A stretch of 64,000 bases of DNA from Streptomyces scabiei 87.22 (GCF_000091305.1 NC_013929.1:7068001-7132000); one strand, 5' to 3'. Shown: positions 34,180-43,733, numbered from the stretch's first letter. Notes: generated by a model from the sequence alone, not told the origin. Made by a program: numbers and translations.

Positions 34180-36645
34180 ATGGCGGCAACCCCGGGCACC
34201 CGCACCACCCCGGCCGACGAGGCGCGCGAAGCGGCCGTGGAGAAGGCCCTGGCCGCACTGGACCTGGACGCCAAGGCGAGGCTGCTGTCCGGTCAGGACA
34301 TGTGGACCCTGCCCGCACTCCCCGAGATCGGCCTGGCCTCCCTCGTCATGTCCGACGGGCCGATCGGGGTGCGAGGGGTGCGCTGGACCGCCGACGACCC
34401 GTCCGTCGCCCTGCCCTCCCCGACCGCCCTCGCCGCCACCTGGGACCCCGGACTCGCCCGTCGCGCCGGGGTGCTGCTCGCCCAGGAGGCCCGCCGCAAG
34501 GGGGTCCACGTCCTCCTCGCCCCCACGGTCAACCTGCACCGCTCCCCCCTGGGCGGCCGCCACTTCGAGGCGTACAGCGAGGACCCGTACCTCACCGGCG
34601 AGATCGGCTCGGGCTATGTGACCGGCGTCCAGGCCGGCGGCGTCGGCACCACCGTCAAGCACTTCGTCGCCAACGACGCCGAGACCGACCGCTTCACGGT
34701 GAACAACCTCGTCTCGGCACGCGCCCTGCGCGAGCTGTATCTGGCTCCCTTCGAGGCGATCGTGGCGAACGCCCACCCCTGGGGCATCATGACCGCCTAC
34801 AACCAGGTCAACGGCTCCACGATGACCGAGCACCGCTATCTCGTGAACGAGGTCCTGCGCGGCGAGTGGGGCTTCGACGGCTTCAACGTCTCCGACTGGC
34901 TGGCCGCCCGCTCCACGACCGGCGCCCTCACCGGCGGACTCGACGTCGCCATGCCCGGCCCGGCGACCGTCTACGGCGAGCCCCTGGCGGCCGCCGTCCG
35001 CGCCGGCGAGGTCACGGAGTCCCTCCTCGACGAGGCGGTCCGCCGGGTCCTGCGCCTCGCCGCCCGCGTCGGCATCCTGGAGGGTGCCGCCCCGGCCGTC
35101 ACCGAACTCCCCGCCCCCGTCGACGGCGAGGCCCTGGCCCGCGAGATCGCCCGCCGCTCCTTCGTCCTGGTCCGCAACGAGGTACGGGACGGCCGGGCGG
35201 CCCTGCCCCTGGAGCAGGGGGCGACGGTGGCCCTCATCGGCGCGGCGGCCCGTGACGCCCGCGTCCTCGGCGGCGGCTCCGCCACGGTCTTCCCCGCCCG
35301 CGTCGTCTCCCCCCTCGACGGCCTGACCGCCGCCCTCCCCGAGGGCGCGCCGACCTACGCCCTGGGTGCGGACCCCAACGAGGAACTGGCCGTCGCCGAC
35401 ACGGGGTTCACGCTCCGGGCCGTCTGCCGGGACGCCTCCGGCACCGTCATCGGGACACGCTCCGCCCCCAACGGCCACATCCAGTGGATGGGTTCGGACC
35501 TGCCCGACGGCGTCACCCACGCCACCCTGCACTCCGTCGAGCTGACCGGCACGTTCACCCCGCGCGAGACCGGCACGCACACCTTCGGCGTCAAGGGCCT
35601 GGGCGCCTACACCCTCACCGTCGACGGCACGACCCACTTCGACGGGGTCCGGACCACCGACACGGACGATCCCTTCGTGTCGTTCTTCGGCGCCCCCGTC
35701 CCGCTGGCCGAGGTCGAACTGACCGAGGGCACACCGCTGGAGGTCTCCCTCACCCATGTCGTGGAGCTCGCCGCGGACGCCCCGATCACGATGCTCGCCT
35801 TCTCGCTCTGCCACCAGGAACCGCAGCGCGACCCCGACGAGCTGATCGCCGAGGCCGTCGAGGCCGCCCGCGCCGCCGACACGGCCGTCGTCGTGGTCGC
35901 CACCACCGAACGGGTCGAGTCCGAGGGCTTCGACCGCAAGGACCTCCGCCTGCCCGGCCGCCAGGACGACCTGGTCCGCGCGGTGGCCGCCGCGAACCCC
36001 GCCACGGTCGTGGTCGTCAACGCGGGTTCCCCGGTGGAGCTCCCGTGGCGCGAGGACGTCGCCGCCGTCCTGCTCACCTGGTTCCCCGGCCAGGAGGGCG
36101 GCGCCGCCCTCGCCGAGGTCCTCACCGGCGCCCACGAGCCCGGCGGCCGCCTCCCCACCACCTGGGGCTCCCTGACCGGGGCCCCGGTCACCCAGGTCAC
36201 CCCCACCGCCGGTGAACTCGTATACGACGAGGGCGTGTTCATCGGCTACCGGGCCTGGGACAAGGAGGACAGGACCCCCACGTACCCCTTCGGCCACGGC
36301 CTCGGCTACACCGACTGGACGTACGAGTCCCTCGACGTCACCGGCACCACGGCGACCGTCCGCGTCCGCAACACGGGCACCCGCGAGGGCCGGGAGACCG
36401 TCCAGCTCTACCTGGCCCCCACGACCGCGGACGAGAACCGGCCGACCCGCTGGCTGGCGGGCTTCGCGACGGTGGAGGCGGCCCCGGGCGAGACGGCGGA
36501 AGCCGTCGTCCGACTCCCGCGCCGGGCCTTCGAGATCTGGGACGAGACCACCGGCGCGTGGGTGTACGTGACGGGTTCGTACGAGGTGGCGGCCGGCCGC
36601 TCGATCGCGGACCGCCGCACGCGGGTGACGATCGAGGCACCGTGA
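34180..36645 (+). CDS. beta-glucosidase, GH3, with PA14 insert
   Basis: An 821-aa glycosidase. The GH3 N-domain contains S-D-G-P-I-G-V-R, K-H-F-V-A-N-D-A-E and the nucleophile Asp in F-N-V-S-D-W (near 239). In the second domain a PA14 module is inserted (around 400-530; T-G-T-F-T-P-R-E-T-G-T-H-T-F), which in relatives lines the substrate pocket. A fibronectin-III-like domain ends the protein. There is no signal peptide, so it is probably cytoplasmic, splitting imported beta-glucosides or glycosylated natural products. GAGGAGG precedes the ATG. Beta-xylosidase activity is an alternative. Confidence 0.92.
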   Translation: MAATPGTRTTPADEAREAAVEKALAALDLDAKARLLSGQDMWTLPALPEIGLASLVMSDGPIGVRGVRWTADDPSVALPSPTALAATWDPGLARRAGVLLAQEARRKGVHVLLAPTVNLHRSPLGGRHFEAYSEDPYLTGEIGSGYVTGVQAGGVGTTVKHFVANDAETDRFTVNNLVSARALRELYLAPFEAIVANAHPWGIMTAYNQVNGSTMTEHRYLVNEVLRGEWGFDGFNVSDWLAARSTTGALTGGLDVAMPGPATVYGEPLAAAVRAGEVTESLLDEAVRRVLRLAARVGILEGAAPAVTELPAPVDGEALAREIARRSFVLVRNEVRDGRAALPLEQGATVALIGAAARDARVLGGGSATVFPARVVSPLDGLTAALPEGAPTYALGADPNEELAVADTGFTLRAVCRDASGTVIGTRSAPNGHIQWMGSDLPDGVTHATLHSVELTGTFTPRETGTHTFGVKGLGAYTLTVDGTTHFDGVRTTDTDDPFVSFFGAPVPLAEVELTEGTPLEVSLTHVVELAADAPITMLAFSLCHQEPQRDPDELIAEAVEAARAADTAVVVVATTERVESEGFDRKDLRLPGRQDDLVRAVAAANPATVVVVNAGSPVELPWREDVAAVLLTWFPGQEGGAALAEVLTGAHEPGGRLPTTWGSLTGAPVTQVTPTAGELVYDEGVFIGYRAWDKEDRTPTYPFGHGLGYTDWTYESLDVTGTTATVRVRNTGTREGRETVQLYLAPTTADENRPTRWLAGFATVEAAPGETAEAVVRLPRRAFEIWDETTGAWVYVTGSYEVAAGRSIADRRTRVTIEAP

Positions 36646-36675
36646 CACGGCCCCCGCTCACCCGGTGAACGCCGC

Positions 36676-36710
36676 CCGGCCGCGGTCGCGTATGCGCGAA
36701 CCGCGGCCGG
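36676..36710. terminator. bidirectional terminator
   Basis: CCGGCCGCGGT and ACCGCGGCCGG form an 11-bp stem, with further GCG/CGC pairing in the loop, between the convergent GH3 and lipoprotein genes. Confidence 0.75.
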
Positions 36711-36762
36711 TCCGGCCGAGTTCACTTGTGAGCGCCACCCGGGGGCACGGCAGAACCCCGGG

Positions 36763-37662
36763 TCACGAACCCTTCCCGCTGATGATCCGGTACGCGATCT
36801 CGGCCAGCCGCGCCTGCCCGTCCACGCTCGGGTGGAACCAGTCCCACTGGCTGAGCTGGGCCTGCCCGAACCGGTAGTCGAAGACGGCGCCCCCGTCGTA
36901 ACGGCAGTGGCGGTCCTTCCCGCACACCTCGCGCAGCACGTCGTTGTACGCCTCCACCCGGCCCTGGACGGCGTCGCGCCGCTCGCCCGCCGCCGTGGTG
37001 AGCAGGTCGGGGTCGGCCAGCATGGACGGGCAGATGCCCAGCTTCCAGACCTGCTTGCCGACCGGGTTCGCACGACCCTCGGACCACAGCCGCTTCAGGT
37101 CCGGCACACTCGCCACGAACACCTGCGCCTTGGGCAGGCTCTTGCGCAGGGTGGCCATCGCGTCCTCGAAGTCGGCGCGGAAGTCGGCGACCGGCGTCAT
37201 GGCGGCGGCCGTCGCCCGGCACGCGTCGTTCGCGCCGATCATCACCGTGACCAGCTCCGGCTCACGGGCGACCGCCCGGGCCATCTGGCTCGGCAGATCG
37301 GCCATCCGGGCCCCGGTCACCGCGTAGTTCCAGCTCCGCCGCGTCGCCCCCGACTCGCCCAGCAGCCGTACGGCGAGACTGTCGACGGACGCCTTCGTCC
37401 CGGTCGCCCAGGACACCTCGGGGCAGTCGGAGAGCACCTGGCACGCGTCGAAGCCCCGGGTGATGGAGTCCCCGACGGCGGCCAGCGATCCGGGGGTGCT
37501 GTCCCAGGCGGGGGTGGGCGAGGCGGAGGGCTTCGCCCTCGGTCCCGTCCCCTCGGGGCCGGGGGAGTCGCCGCCGGTGGCGTCACACCCCGACACGCCG
37601 AGCAATACCGCCGCCAAGGCCGCGCCGAACACCGCCCTCGAACGGTGACGTCGCTTCCGCAT
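36763..37662 (-). CDS. lipoprotein SGNH/GDSL hydrolase
   Basis: A 299-aa lipid-anchored hydrolase. The basic signal M-R-K-R-R-H-R-S-R ends in the lipobox G-V-S-G-C (Cys26), followed by a Pro/Ser linker. The SGNH motifs are G-D-S-I-T-R-G (Ser66), G-A-R-M, I-G-A-N-D-A-C and W-D-W-F-H-P-S (Asp/His). Several Cys suggest disulfides. It faces the cell exterior and probably cleaves acyl esters of lipids or polymers. The ATG follows AGGGG; the longer open frame to 37815 lacks these features. No gene is seen in 37663-37938. Confidence 0.88.
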   Translation of the reverse strand: MRKRRHRSRAVFGAALAAVLLGVSGCDATGGDSPGPEGTGPRAKPSASPTPAWDSTPGSLAAVGDSITRGFDACQVLSDCPEVSWATGTKASVDSLAVRLLGESGATRRSWNYAVTGARMADLPSQMARAVAREPELVTVMIGANDACRATAAAMTPVADFRADFEDAMATLRKSLPKAQVFVASVPDLKRLWSEGRANPVGKQVWKLGICPSMLADPDLLTTAAGERRDAVQGRVEAYNDVLREVCGKDRHCRYDGGAVFDYRFGQAQLSQWDWFHPSVDGQARLAEIAYRIISGKGS

Positions 37663-37938
37663 CCCCTGGTCCCCTCGGTCGGTCCCGCACGTACAAGCTC
37701 CCACCCATGACAACGCGCGGGAGTTCCCGGGAACGGAAGGCCGTGGGCCGGATGCGACAGAAGGCGGAACCGTTCCATCCGCACAGGCGTCCCCCCGGGT
37801 GAAACAGCACGGCATCCTGGCCCTTGCTCCGACGGTACGTCACACTCCTTGCCCCGCCGCACGGTAGCCTCGCCCCGTGGCCGCCCGGCCACCGCCGATC
37901 CGTCGAATCGCAAACCGTCCTGCTCTGTGGAGGCCCCG

Positions 37939-38433
37939 GTGACCACACGTGGAGTCCTGTACGTGCACTCCGCGCCACGTGCGCTGTGCCCGCACGTGGA
38001 GTGGGCCGTCGCGGGCGTTCTCGGGACCCGGGTGAACCTCGACTGGATCCGGCAGCCGGCCGCCCCGGGCACCTGGCGCTCCGAGTTCTCCTGGCAGGGC
38101 CGGGCCGGCACCGCCTCCACGCTCGCCTCCGCCCTGCGCGGCTGGCACCTGCTGCGCTTCGAGGTCACCGCCGAGCCCTGCGCCACCGCCGAGGGCGAGC
38201 GCTACAGCTGCACCCCCGACCTCGGCATCTTCCATGCCGTCACCGGCATCCACGGCGACATTCTCATCCCCGAGGACCGCCTCCGGGCCGCCCTGACCCG
38301 CTCCCAGCGCGGCGAGACCGACCTGGAGGCCGAGATCGCCAAGCTCCTCGGCAAGCCCTGGGACGACGAACTGGAGACCTTCCGGCACGCGGGCGAGGGC
38401 GCCCCGGTCCGCTGGCTCCACCAGGTGGTCTGA
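37939..38433 (+). CDS. DUF3145 protein
   Basis: A 164-aa conserved actinobacterial protein of unknown function, starting V-T-T-R-G-V-L-Y-V-H-S-A-P-R-A-L-C-P-H-V-E-W. The central part is beta-rich with two more Cys, and the C-terminal half has an amphipathic helix (E-T-D-L-E-A-E-I-A-K-L-L-G-K-P-W). It is usually found next to the fabF end of the fatty-acid cluster, as here, convergent with it. The GTG start has GGAGG five bases upstream. No function is inferred. Confidence 0.85.
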   Translation: MTTRGVLYVHSAPRALCPHVEWAVAGVLGTRVNLDWIRQPAAPGTWRSEFSWQGRAGTASTLASALRGWHLLRFEVTAEPCATAEGERYSCTPDLGIFHAVTGIHGDILIPEDRLRAALTRSQRGETDLEAEIAKLLGKPWDDELETFRHAGEGAPVRWLHQVV

Positions 38434-38486
38434 CGCCCCGTCCGAGCGCGGGGTGACCTCGGTCGCGGCCGGGACGGACAGACGAC

Positions 38487-38521
38487 TGTGGCCCGGATCC
38501 CTGAAAGGGACCCGGGCCACA
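38487..38521. terminator. terminator of the fab operon
   Basis: TGTGGCCCGG and CCGGGCCACA, extended by TCCCT and AGGGA around a short loop, form a long stem with one mismatch between convergent DUF3145 and fabF. Confidence 0.85.
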
Positions 38522-38538
38522 CGCGCGTCGGCGAACGG

Positions 38539-39810
38539 TCACACCGTCCGGAACGCCAGCACCACGTTGTGCCCACCGAACCCGAACGAGTCGTTGAGGG
38601 CGGCGATACGGCCCTCGACCGGCAGCTTCCGCGCCTCGCCGCGGACGATGTCCGCGTTTGCCTCGGCCTCGGGGTCGAGGTCGTTCACGTTGATCGTCGG
38701 CGGGGCCACCCGGTGGTACAGCGCGAGCACCGTCGCCACCGTCTCCACCCCGCCGGCACCGCCGAGCAGGTGGCCGGTCATGGACTTGGTCGCGGACACC
38801 GCGAAGTGGTCGGTGTCGTCACCGAACACCTTGCGCAGCGCCTTCAGTTCGGCGATGTCACCGGCCGGCGTCGACGTGCCGTGCGCGTTGACGTGCACGA
38901 TCTCCGCCGGGTCCAGGTCGGTGCTCTCCAGCAGGTGCTGGAGGGCGGCGGCGATGCCCCGCCCCTCCGGCTCCGGCTGCACGATGTCGTGGCCGTCGGC
39001 GGAGATGCCCTGGCCCACGGCCTCGGCGTAGACCCGGGCACCCCGCGCCGCCGCGTGCTCGGCCGACTCCAGGACGACGACACCGGCACCCTCGCCGAGG
39101 ACGAAGCCGTCACGGCCGGTGTCGTACGGACGGGAGGCGCCCTGCGGGTCCTCGTTGTTCTTGGACATCGCCATCATGTTGCCGAACGCGGCGATCGGCA
39201 GCGGGTGGATGGCGGCCTCGGTGCCACCGGCGACCACGACGTCGGCGCGGCCGGTGCGGATCATCTCGATGGCGTAGCCGATGGCCTCGGCGCCCGACGC
39301 GCAGGCGGAGACCGGGGTGTGCACACCGGCGCGCGCGCCGACGTACAGACCGACGTTGGCGGACGGGCCGTTGGGCATCAGCATGGGCACGGTGTGCGGG
39401 GAGACGCGGCGTACGCCCTTCTCCTTCAGCACGTCGTACTGGTCGAGCAGGGTCGTCACACCGCCGATGCCGGAGGCGATGACCGCGCCGACACGGTCCG
39501 CGTCGACGGTGCCGTCGTCGGCGGAGGTCTCCGTGTAACCGGCGTCGGCCCACGCCTCCTTGGCCGCGATCAGCGCGAACTGCGCCGAGCGGTCCAGACG
39601 GCGGGCCTGCGGCCGGGGGATGACCTCGGTCGGCTCCACGGCGATCTGCGCGGCGATGCGGACCGCCTGGTCGGCGGCCCACTCCTGCTCCAGGGGACCG
39701 ACACCGGACTTGCCGGCGATCAGACCCTCCCAGGTGGAAGTCGCGTCGCCACCCAGCGGTGTGGTTGCGCCGATACCGGTGACGACCACGGTGCGATTGG
39801 TCGAGTTCAC
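38539..39810 (-). CDS. fabF: beta-ketoacyl-ACP synthase II
   Basis: A 423-aa condensing enzyme that elongates acyl-ACP with malonyl-ACP in type II fatty-acid synthesis. The catalytic Cys is in V-S-A-C-A-S-G-A-E-A (near 170), the histidines are in N-A-H-G-T-S-T-P and K-S-M-T-G-H-L-L-G-G-A-G-G, and the C-terminal F-G-F-G-G-H-N is present. The GTG start follows TTGGAGA. It is the last gene of fabD-fabH-acpP-fabF, 104 bp after acpP. Confidence 0.96.
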   Translation of the reverse strand: MNSTNRTVVVTGIGATTPLGGDATSTWEGLIAGKSGVGPLEQEWAADQAVRIAAQIAVEPTEVIPRPQARRLDRSAQFALIAAKEAWADAGYTETSADDGTVDADRVGAVIASGIGGVTTLLDQYDVLKEKGVRRVSPHTVPMLMPNGPSANVGLYVGARAGVHTPVSACASGAEAIGYAIEMIRTGRADVVVAGGTEAAIHPLPIAAFGNMMAMSKNNEDPQGASRPYDTGRDGFVLGEGAGVVVLESAEHAAARGARVYAEAVGQGISADGHDIVQPEPEGRGIAAALQHLLESTDLDPAEIVHVNAHGTSTPAGDIAELKALRKVFGDDTDHFAVSATKSMTGHLLGGAGGVETVATVLALYHRVAPPTINVNDLDPEAEANADIVRGEARKLPVEGRIAALNDSFGFGGHNVVLAFRTV

Positions 39811-39914
39811 GGGATTTTTCTCCAACGGTTACGAGGATTCAGCGGCGCCACCGCCGGGTGGCGGGGCAAACGGACTGCTCCGCGAGGGACCGGGCCGGGC
39901 CCGATCCCGCCGGA

Positions 39915-40163
39915 TCAGGCCTGGTGCTTGAGGATGTAGTCGGTCGCGTCGCCGACCGTCTTGAGGTTCTTGACGTCGTCGTCCGGGATCTTGACGTCGA
40001 AGCGCTCTTCGGCGGCGACGACGACCTCGACCATGGACAGGGAGTCGACGTCCAGGTCGTCGGTGAAGGACTTGTCCAGCTGGACGTCCTCGACCGGGAT
40101 GCCGGCGATCTCGTTCACGATGTCGGCGAGACCGGCGACGATCTCTTCCTGGGTGGCGGCCAT
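39915..40163 (-). CDS. acpP: acyl carrier protein
   Basis: An 82-aa acidic carrier. The phosphopantetheine serine is Ser41 in D-V-D-S-L-S-M-V-E. Residues around it and the C-terminal T-V-G-D-A-T-D-Y-I match the primary-metabolism ACP rather than polyketide ACPs. It carries growing chains between FabD, FabH and FabF products. It starts 103 bp after fabH. Confidence 0.96.
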   Translation of the reverse strand: MAATQEEIVAGLADIVNEIAGIPVEDVQLDKSFTDDLDVDSLSMVEVVVAAEERFDVKIPDDDVKNLKTVGDATDYILKHQA

Positions 40164-40266
40164 GTCGGGCGCTCCTTCGTTGGTTTCCAGAGGGTGGGCG
40201 GCCCGCCGCGTCAGCGGCAGGTTGTGCGTGTTTCCCGCGCCGGAACCGAGGATCCGGCAGCGGTGC

Positions 40267-41298
40267 CTAGGGGAGGGTAACGACCGTCGCTGCGTACACG
40301 AGACCCGCCCCGAAGCCGATGACGAGCGCGGTGTCGCCGCTCTTCGCCTCACCGGTCGCCAGGAGCCGCTCCATCGCGAGCGGGATCGAGGCGGCCGAGG
40401 TGTTGCCGGTGGTGCGCACGTCACGCGCGACCGTGACGTGCTCCGGCAGCTTGAGTGTCTTCACCATCGAGTCGATGATCCGCTCGTTGGCCTGGTGGGG
40501 AATGAAGACGTCCAGGTCGTCCGAGGTGATCCCGGCCGCGTCCAGCGCCTGCTGCGCGACCTTCGCCATCTCGAACACGGCCCAGCGGAAGACCGCCTGG
40601 CCCTCCTGCGTGATCGCGGGGAACTTGACGTTGCCCTCGCTGTCCAGCGGGAGCTTCTCCAGGTCGCCGATCCGGTACTCGTCCCACGGGACCGTCTGCT
40701 TGATGGTCTGGGACTTGTCGCCCTCGGAACCCCACACGGTCGGACCGATGTGCGGCTCCTGGGAGGGGCCGACGACGACCGCGCCGGCACCGTCACCGAA
40801 GAGGAAGGCCGTGGCCCGGTCCTCCAGGTCGGTGAGGTCGGACAGCCGCTCGACCCCGATGACGAGGACGTACTCCGCGGAGCCCTCGACGACCATGCCC
40901 TTGGCGAGGGTGAGGCCGTAGCCGAACCCCGCGCAGCCGGCAGAGATGTCGAAGGCGGCGGCCTTGGCCGTGCCGAGCTTGTCGGCGATCTCGGTGGCGA
41001 CGGCCGGGGTCTGGCTGAAGTGGGACACGGTGGAGACGACGACCGCGCCGATCTGCTCGGCGGAGATGCCGGCGTCGGCGATGGCCTTGCCGGACGCCTC
41101 GACCGACATGGCGGCGACGGTCTCCTCGTCGTTCGCCCAGTGCCGGGTCTCGATGCCGGAGCGGGAGCGGATCCACTCGTCGGACGAGTCGATCTTCTCC
41201 AGGATCACGTCGTTGGGCACCACCCGGACCGGGCGGTAGCCGCCCACGCCGAGGATGCGTGCGTACGGGGCGCCCGTGCTCGGCCTGATCTTCGACAT
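40267..41298 (-). CDS. fabH: beta-ketoacyl-ACP synthase III
   Basis: A 343-aa initiator that condenses acyl-CoA (branched starters in Streptomyces) with malonyl-ACP. The catalytic triad is Cys in I-S-A-G-C-A-G-F-G-Y (near 121), His in I-P-H-Q-A-N-E-R-I and Asn in T-T-G-N-T-S-A-A-S-I-P. The ATG lies ten bases after GGAG. It follows fabD by 13 bp and is certainly co-transcribed. Confidence 0.96.
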   Translation of the reverse strand: MSKIRPSTGAPYARILGVGGYRPVRVVPNDVILEKIDSSDEWIRSRSGIETRHWANDEETVAAMSVEASGKAIADAGISAEQIGAVVVSTVSHFSQTPAVATEIADKLGTAKAAAFDISAGCAGFGYGLTLAKGMVVEGSAEYVLVIGVERLSDLTDLEDRATAFLFGDGAGAVVVGPSQEPHIGPTVWGSEGDKSQTIKQTVPWDEYRIGDLEKLPLDSEGNVKFPAITQEGQAVFRWAVFEMAKVAQQALDAAGITSDDLDVFIPHQANERIIDSMVKTLKLPEHVTVARDVRTTGNTSAASIPLAMERLLATGEAKSGDTALVIGFGAGLVYAATVVTLP

Positions 41299-41311
41299 AG
41301 GTCCAGGGCTC

Positions 41312-42232
41312 CTAATTCTGGTGCTCGGCGATGAGCGCGCGAGCGGCGTCGAGGTCGTCGGGCGTCTTGAGCGCGACCGTCGGCACGCCCGGCAGGGCAC
41401 GCTTGGCCAGACCGGTGAGTGTGCCGCCGGGGCACACCTCGATCAGCGCGGTCACGCCCAGCTCCTTGAAGGTCTCCATGCACAGGTCCCAGCGGACCGG
41501 GTTGGCGACCTGACCGACGAGACGGGAGAGCACCTCGGCGCCGGTGGCGACGGCCTGCCCGTCCTTGTTCGAGACATAGGTGACCGTGGGGTCCCCGGGC
41601 GACAGTTCCTCGGCGGCCTTGGCGAGGGTGTCCACGGCGGGGGCCATGTGGTGCGTGTGGAAGGCGCCGGCGACCTTGAGGGCGACCACGCGCCGTACGC
41701 CCTCGGGCTTGTCCGCCTCCAGGGCGGCCAGCTGCTCCAGGGTGCCGGCGGCGACGATCTGGCCCGCGCCGTTCACGTTGGCCGGGGTCAGCCCCAGCTT
41801 CTCCAGGTGCGGGATCGTCACCTCGGGGTCGCCGCCGAGCAGCGCGGACATACCGGTCTCGGTGATCGCGGCGGCCTCGGCCATGGCCAGGCCCCGCTTG
41901 CGGACGAGGGTCAGCGCGGCCGTGTCGTCGAGAACACCGGCGAACGCGGCGGCGGTGATCTCGCCGACGCTGTGGCCGGCGACCGCGCCGGGCGTCACGT
42001 CGCCCAGGGCGGCGGCGGACAGCAGTCCGGCCGCCACGAGCAGCGGCTGGGCCACGGCGGTGTCGCGGATCGCGTCGGCGTCGGCCTCGGTGCCGTAGCG
42101 GGCGAGGTCCAGCCCGATGGCGTCCGACCACGCGCCGAGGCGGTCGGCGGCGCCGGGGAGGTCGAGCCAGGGAGTCAGGAAGCCGGGCGTCTGAGCGCCC
42201 TGGCCGGGAGCGACGAGTACGAGCACTCTCAC
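41312..42232 (-). CDS. fabD: malonyl-CoA:ACP acyltransferase
   Basis: A 306-aa transferase that loads malonate from CoA to ACP. Motifs are G-Q-G-A-Q near the start, nucleophile Ser88 in G-H-S-V-G-E, and A-F-H-T-H-H-M for the active-site His. Start is a GTG after AAGAGAGAG; a second GTG two codons on is possible. It is the first gene of the fab operon. An inverted repeat at 42288-42317 occupies its promoter. In actinomycetes it can also serve polyketide pathways. Confidence 0.96.
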   Translation of the reverse strand: MRVLVLVAPGQGAQTPGFLTPWLDLPGAADRLGAWSDAIGLDLARYGTEADADAIRDTAVAQPLLVAAGLLSAAALGDVTPGAVAGHSVGEITAAAFAGVLDDTAALTLVRKRGLAMAEAAAITETGMSALLGGDPEVTIPHLEKLGLTPANVNGAGQIVAAGTLEQLAALEADKPEGVRRVVALKVAGAFHTHHMAPAVDTLAKAAEELSPGDPTVTYVSNKDGQAVATGAEVLSRLVGQVANPVRWDLCMETFKELGVTALIEVCPGGTLTGLAKRALPGVPTVALKTPDDLDAARALIAEHQN

Positions 42233-42287
42233 ACTCTCTCTTGAGGACGGCTCGGGCCGCCCGTGGGGACAGGGACGAAGAACACGT

Positions 42288-42317
42288 AGGGGTTTTGTAG
42301 CACCCCGACAAAACCCT
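42288..42317. promoter_or_regulatory. inverted repeat at the fabD promoter (candidate FasR site)
   Basis: AGGGGTTTTGT and ACAAAACCCT face each other across nine bases, an AT-containing element that stands out in this GC-rich sequence. It overlaps the last codons of the regulator gene and lies 56-85 bp before fabD. FasR is known to act at this promoter in S. coelicolor; that this repeat is its site is inference. Confidence 0.6.
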
Positions 42318-43518
42318 AGAGCTGGGGATCCCCGTCGACCAGACGCCCGAGGATCAGCGCGATCCGCAGGGTGAAGGCCGAGCGTACATCTGAGGGCGAC
42401 CAGCCGGTGACGTCAGTCACACGTCGGAGCCGGTAGCGCACGGTGTTGGGATGGACGAACAGCATGCGGGCCGCGCCCTCAAGACTTGAGGCTTGTTCGA
42501 GATAGACACTGAGCGTCTCCAGGAGAGCGGAGCCTGCCTCCTCCAGCGGTCTGTAGATCTCCTCCACCAGTTGCTCGCGCGCACTGGGGTCCCCCGCGAT
42601 CGCGCGCTCCGGAAGCAGATCGTCCGCCAGAACGGGCCGGGGCGCGTCCTGCCACGCCGTACACGCCTTGAGTCCGGCGGCCGCCGCCTGCGCGGACCGG
42701 GTGGCGGCCAGCAGGTCGGGGACGATCGGCCCGGCCACCACCGGTCCGGCCGCGTACGGGCCGATCAGTGACTTCGCCACCTGCAGCGGGTTGTTGTCGC
42801 CGCCGGCGATCACCACCAGCCGGTCACCCAGCACACCGGTCAGGACCTGCAGCTTCGCGTGCCGGGCCGCGCGCCGGATGGCCTCCACGGTCAACTCGCT
42901 GTCGCCGTCCGGGGCGGTGCCGAGGACGACGCAGACATGGTCGGGGGAGTTCCAGCCGAGCGCGGCGGCCCGGCTCACCGCACCCTCGTCGGCCTCCCCG
43001 CTGAGCACCGCGTTCACGACCAGCGACTCCAGCCGGGCGTCCCAGGCGCCGCGGGCCTCGGCGGCCTGCGCGTACACCTGCGCCGTCGCGAACGCGATCT
43101 CCCGCGCGTAGACGAGCAGCGCCTCGCGGAGCACGCCCTCGTCGCCGGGCGCGGCCACCTCGTCGATGGCGGACTCCATGACCTCGATGGTCGTGCGCAC
43201 CATCTCCACGGTCTGCCGCAGCGTGATCGCCCGGGTCAGCTCGCGCGGCGCGGTCCCGAACACGTCCGTCGAGATGGCCTGCGGGGCGTCGGGATGCCGG
43301 AACCACTCCGTGAACGCGGCGATACCTGCCTGGGCGACCAGCCCGATCCACGACCGGTTCTCGGGCGGCATCGCCCGGTACCAGGGCAGCGATTCGTCCA
43401 TCCTCGCGATGGCCTGCGCGGCGAGGCTGCCGGACGACTTCTCCAGCCGCCTCAGGGTCGCGACGTGCGCGTGGACGGGCGGTACGGATGCGGGCCTGCT
43501 GGTTTCGGGTTCGGGCAC
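42316..43518 (-). CDS. fasR: FasR-type PucR-family regulator of fatty-acid synthesis
   Basis: A 400-aa protein with a C-terminal PucR-type helix-turn-helix (A-A-R-M-L-F-V-H-P-N-T-V-R-Y-R-L-R-R-V) and a large N-terminal sensor region. It lies directly upstream of fabD on the same strand, as the known activator FasR of S. coelicolor does. It probably senses acyl or malonyl status and activates the fab operon. The GTG at 43518 begins the likely protein; the frame is open further upstream over a GC-rich repeat region. Confidence 0.9.
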   Translation of the reverse strand: MPEPETSRPASVPPVHAHVATLRRLEKSSGSLAAQAIARMDESLPWYRAMPPENRSWIGLVAQAGIAAFTEWFRHPDAPQAISTDVFGTAPRELTRAITLRQTVEMVRTTIEVMESAIDEVAAPGDEGVLREALLVYAREIAFATAQVYAQAAEARGAWDARLESLVVNAVLSGEADEGAVSRAAALGWNSPDHVCVVLGTAPDGDSELTVEAIRRAARHAKLQVLTGVLGDRLVVIAGGDNNPLQVAKSLIGPYAAGPVVAGPIVPDLLAATRSAQAAAAGLKACTAWQDAPRPVLADDLLPERAIAGDPSAREQLVEEIYRPLEEAGSALLETLSVYLEQASSLEGAARMLFVHPNTVRYRLRRVTDVTGWSPSDVRSAFTLRIALILGRLVDGDPQL

Positions 43519-43630
43519 GGAACAAGACTGCCTTATCGCTGCGCTCGCTCGTGCCGGAGGGTGTGGGCCGGGGGCGCGAGTCTGCCCCCGGGGTGCGTGT
43601 ACCGAGGGCTGCCGCCCCTCGCCCCCCCGC

Positions 43631-43670
43631 CGTTCGGCCTGCGGCCTCGTCCTCAAACGCCGGACGGGCT
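43631..43670. repeat. Streptomyces interspersed intergenic repeat
   Basis: The string CCTCAAACGCCGGACGGGCT, preceded by CGTTCGGCCTGCGGCCTCGT, is a sequence I recognise from many Streptomyces intergenic regions. It lies in the 215-bp gap between fasR and the pirin gene. Confidence 0.55.
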
Positions 43671-43733
43671 GGGGGGGGGCAAGCGCCGGGCGGGCGGGAC
43701 CCTCGAAGCGAGCCGGAGGGATACCGTGGGCGG

